6,969 nucleotides of DNA from Rhizobacter sp. (lineage in GTDB: Bacteria > Pseudomonadota > Gammaproteobacteria > Burkholderiales > Burkholderiaceae_C), in contig JACMKJ010000099.1 in NCBI GenBank assembly GCA_014380155.1, forward strand, positions 1 to 6,969. Direction: 5' to 3'. This document shows positions 5,794-6,969 of the stretch, piece after piece. Numbering within the stretch: the stretch's first letter is position 1; every line of letters begins with the position of its first letter. The notes beneath the pieces are model-generated. The model had not been told where the DNA came from. It ran no database searches and saw only the letters and a list, made by a program, of their open reading frames with translations. A program made the position numbers and the translations under genes.

Positions 5794-6447
5794 TTACCAG
5801 CGCGGTGGCAGGGTCGGTGCCAGGTGAAAGCGCCCCGCGTCGACCGAGATGTAGCCGCCCTGCTCCAGATCCTTCAGCAGGCGGCTGACCATCTCTCGAG
5901 AGCAACCCACTCGGCTGGCAATGTCGGCGTGGGTGAGCCGCTCGACGATCAACCGGGTGCCATCGGCCTGCACTTGTGCCAGCTCGTCGAGCAGCCGGGT
6001 CACTCGGCCATAGACGTCGAGCAAGGCCATGTTGCGCGCACTCTGCGTGGCCAGCCGGGCGCGCCGGATCACCCGCGAAATCAACTCGAACGCAAACTCC
6101 GGGTTGGCCGCAATGTGCTCGCGCAAGGTCTTGCGCGTGACCACCGAGCACACCGTGGCTTCGAGCGTGATCACCGAGGCCGAGCGCGGCCCGCCGTCCA
6201 GGCTCATCTCGCCCAGGTACTCGCCAGGGCCGTACACGCCATAGACGATCTCGCGGTCGCGGTCGTCGGTCGAAAACGACTTCACCCGGCCCGACAACAC
6301 GATGAACAGCGTCTCGCCGACATCGCCTTCCTGGATCAGCAGCGTGCCCTTGCGGTAGCGCCGAGGCTCGCCGCGCGCCACCAGCGTGCGCAGGTCCTGG
6401 GGCCAGGAGGGGTCGTCGGGCAGGGTCGCCGGGGCGGCAGAGTCCAT
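5794..6447 (-). CDS. Crp/Fnr family transcriptional regulator, CRP-like subgroup
   Basis: A 217-residue regulator. An N-terminal cyclic-nucleotide-binding beta-roll (about 20-105) contains G79-E80-M-S-L-x4-R88-S89-A-S91. This is the phosphate-binding cassette that in E. coli CRP holds Glu72, Arg82 and Ser83, so cAMP or a related nucleotide is a plausible ligand. A long dimerisation helix (about 107-145) follows, then a winged helix-turn-helix with LTHADIASRVGCSREMVSRLL (171-191). The recognition helix R184-E-M-V-S-R189 keeps the Arg, Glu and Arg of CRP (RETVGR), which predicts TGTGA-type half-sites. The N-terminal cysteine cluster of FNR is absent, so this is not an iron-sulfur oxygen sensor. 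The ATG at 6447 gives a normal length; no Shine-Dalgarno sequence is seen. The gene lies 122 bases downstream of another regulator gene on the same strand and converges with the M48 gene. Confidence 0.93.
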   Translation of the reverse strand: MDSAAPATLPDDPSWPQDLRTLVARGEPRRYRKGTLLIQEGDVGETLFIVLSGRVKSFSTDDRDREIVYGVYGPGEYLGEMSLDGGPRSASVITLEATVCSVVTRKTLREHIAANPEFAFELISRVIRRARLATQSARNMALLDVYGRVTRLLDELAQVQADGTRLIVERLTHADIASRVGCSREMVSRLLKDLEQGGYISVDAGRFHLAPTLPPRW

Positions 6448-6511
6448 GAGAGCGCGGCAGAGTGGTCGGCCCGCGCATCATCGCGCGGAACCGAAGCACG
6501 CTGCAACGCAG

Positions 6512-6527
6512 CATTGCAGGCGCAATG
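6512..6527. promoter_or_regulatory. Palindromic candidate operator upstream of the crp-like gene
   Basis: CATTGC and GCAATG form a perfect 6-base inverted repeat around a 4-base spacer (AGGC), centred about 72 bases before the crp-like ATG. A second, overlapping inverted repeat, CTGCAA-N7-TTGCAG, spans 6501-6519 and shares the middle arm. Twofold symmetry with a 4-base gap is the layout of FNR/DNR-type sites, though the half-site here (ATTGC) is not the canonical TTGAT, nor the TGTGA expected from the recognition helix. Use as an operator is inferred. Confidence 0.35.
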
Positions 6528-6544
6528 TCTGGCGCCGGGCCGCC

Positions 6545-6573
6545 CCTAGCGACTGGAGGGCCGTTGTTGTCAA
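6545..6573 (-). promoter_or_regulatory. Possible promoter of the crp-like gene
   Basis: On the - strand a perfect -35 hexamer TTGACA (6573 down to 6568) overlaps the stop codon of the upstream LuxR-type gene. At 17 bases' spacing the -10 position reads GCTAGG (6550-6545), which is poor. A start near 6538 would place the palindrome at 6512-6527 just downstream of it. The weak -10 keeps confidence low. Confidence 0.25.
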
Positions 6574-6969
6574 TGCGGCAGCGCGGTCTTCATCGCCAGT
6601 GTGATCGGCGGCAGCACTGTCACCCGGCTCACCAGGTCGCGAATGCTCGCGGTCTGGGTCTTGGTGCGGATGCTGCTGATCTGGGTGCGGATGGTCGACA
6701 CCGCCACCTCGCAGCGGCGTGCCACCTCCTTCGGGCGCAGCCCGTCGCACAGCGCTTGCAGCACCCGCGCCTCGGCGGCGGTGAGGCCCTGGGTGCGGGC
6801 AAAGAAGTCGACCGTCAGCGCCTCGCAGCTTTGGCGTTTGCCCAGCACCAGCAGCACCAGCGCTTCGCCCTCGGGGCCGTCGTCACCCAGGGGCACGACC
6901 GCCACCGACAAGGACTGGCCAGGTTCGCCCAAGCCCAGCAGGCATCGCCGGCCGCGGCCTGCTTCGGCC
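6570..6969 (-). CDS. LuxR-type helix-turn-helix transcriptional regulator (5' partial)
   Basis: The frame is open from the right edge of the window to a TGA at 6572-6570, which gives about 132 C-terminal residues. A TTG at 6932 is a possible start codon, but the codons before it stay open and in keeping with the protein, so the true start lies outside. The end holds a GerE/LuxR HTH: LTAAEARVLQALCDG, RPKEVARRCEVAVSTIRTQISSIRTKT, then a short helix up to LVSRV. It keeps the family's 'LT.AE..VL..L..G....E.A.....S..TIR.....I..K' pattern. The part before it, with short hydrophobic strands (SLSVAVVPLG, EALVLLVLG), looks like the end of a PAS-like or other sensory domain. No sensory ligand can be inferred. 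LuxR-type HTHs of this build bind DNA as dimers. It is upstream of the crp-like gene on the same strand, and read-through is possible. Confidence 0.85.
   Translation of the reverse strand, partial: AEAGRGRRCLLGLGEPGQSLSVAVVPLGDDGPEGEALVLLVLGKRQSCEALTVDFFARTQGLTAAEARVLQALCDGLRPKEVARRCEVAVSTIRTQISSIRTKTQTASIRDLVSRVTVLPPITLAMKTALPH

Noticed and set aside
5774..5795. Possible bidirectional terminator between the convergent M48 and crp-like genes (AAGGC...GCCTT)
   Set aside because: The stem is only 5 bases with a 12-base loop and no T-run, and it competes with a 4-base GGCT/AGCC pairing. It is too weak to call.
5492..6514. A 340-codon - strand frame overlapping the crp-like gene and the M48 gene
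   Set aside because: It has low-complexity Arg/Ala/Pro content and no domain, and it conflicts with two clear genes.

Overview
The window is a GC-rich chromosomal segment with the look of a betaproteobacterium, probably order Burkholderiales. The grounds are strong G/C bias at third codon positions in most genes, an AmpG protein close to the proteobacterial type, and a TAGAAT-type -10 element placed directly before a start codon. I cannot name the genus. It reads as an ordinary chromosomal region. I see no phage, transposon, CRISPR array, rRNA or tRNA gene.

Layout. Eight genes run on the + strand from the left edge to 5781: (1) the C-terminal part of an M14 zinc carboxypeptidase resembling murein peptide amidase MpaA; (2) a 95-residue exported protein with a BamE/SmpA-like pattern; (3) a TspO/MBR membrane protein; (4) a GNAT acetyltransferase; (5) a small outer-membrane lipoprotein with a TTG start; (6) a second GNAT acetyltransferase; (7) the muropeptide permease AmpG; (8) an exported M48 metalloprotease. 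Two genes on the - strand converge on these: a Crp-type regulator (6447 down to 5794) and, upstream of it, the C-terminal part of a LuxR-type HTH protein that runs off the right edge. The coding is dense and the longest gap is about 120 bases.

How the genes relate. The clearest theme is the cell envelope and murein recycling. AmpG imports anhydro-muropeptides, and MpaA-type enzymes cut the gamma-D-Glu-mDAP bond of recycled peptides. The M48 protease, the lipoprotein and the BamE-like protein are exported envelope proteins. The two acetyltransferases and TspO have no evident link to this theme. Genes 1-2 (10-base gap) and 5-6 (9-base gap) are probably co-transcribed, while ampG probably has its own promoter. 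Genes 2-5 are visibly lower in GC than the flanks, so the small genes may be a later insertion between the mpaA-like gene and ampG.

No clearly new system is present. The points most worth a second look are the palindromic site before the crp-like gene, the His/Cys-rich leader with a Tat-like motif on the M48 protease, and the apparently leaderless ampG start.
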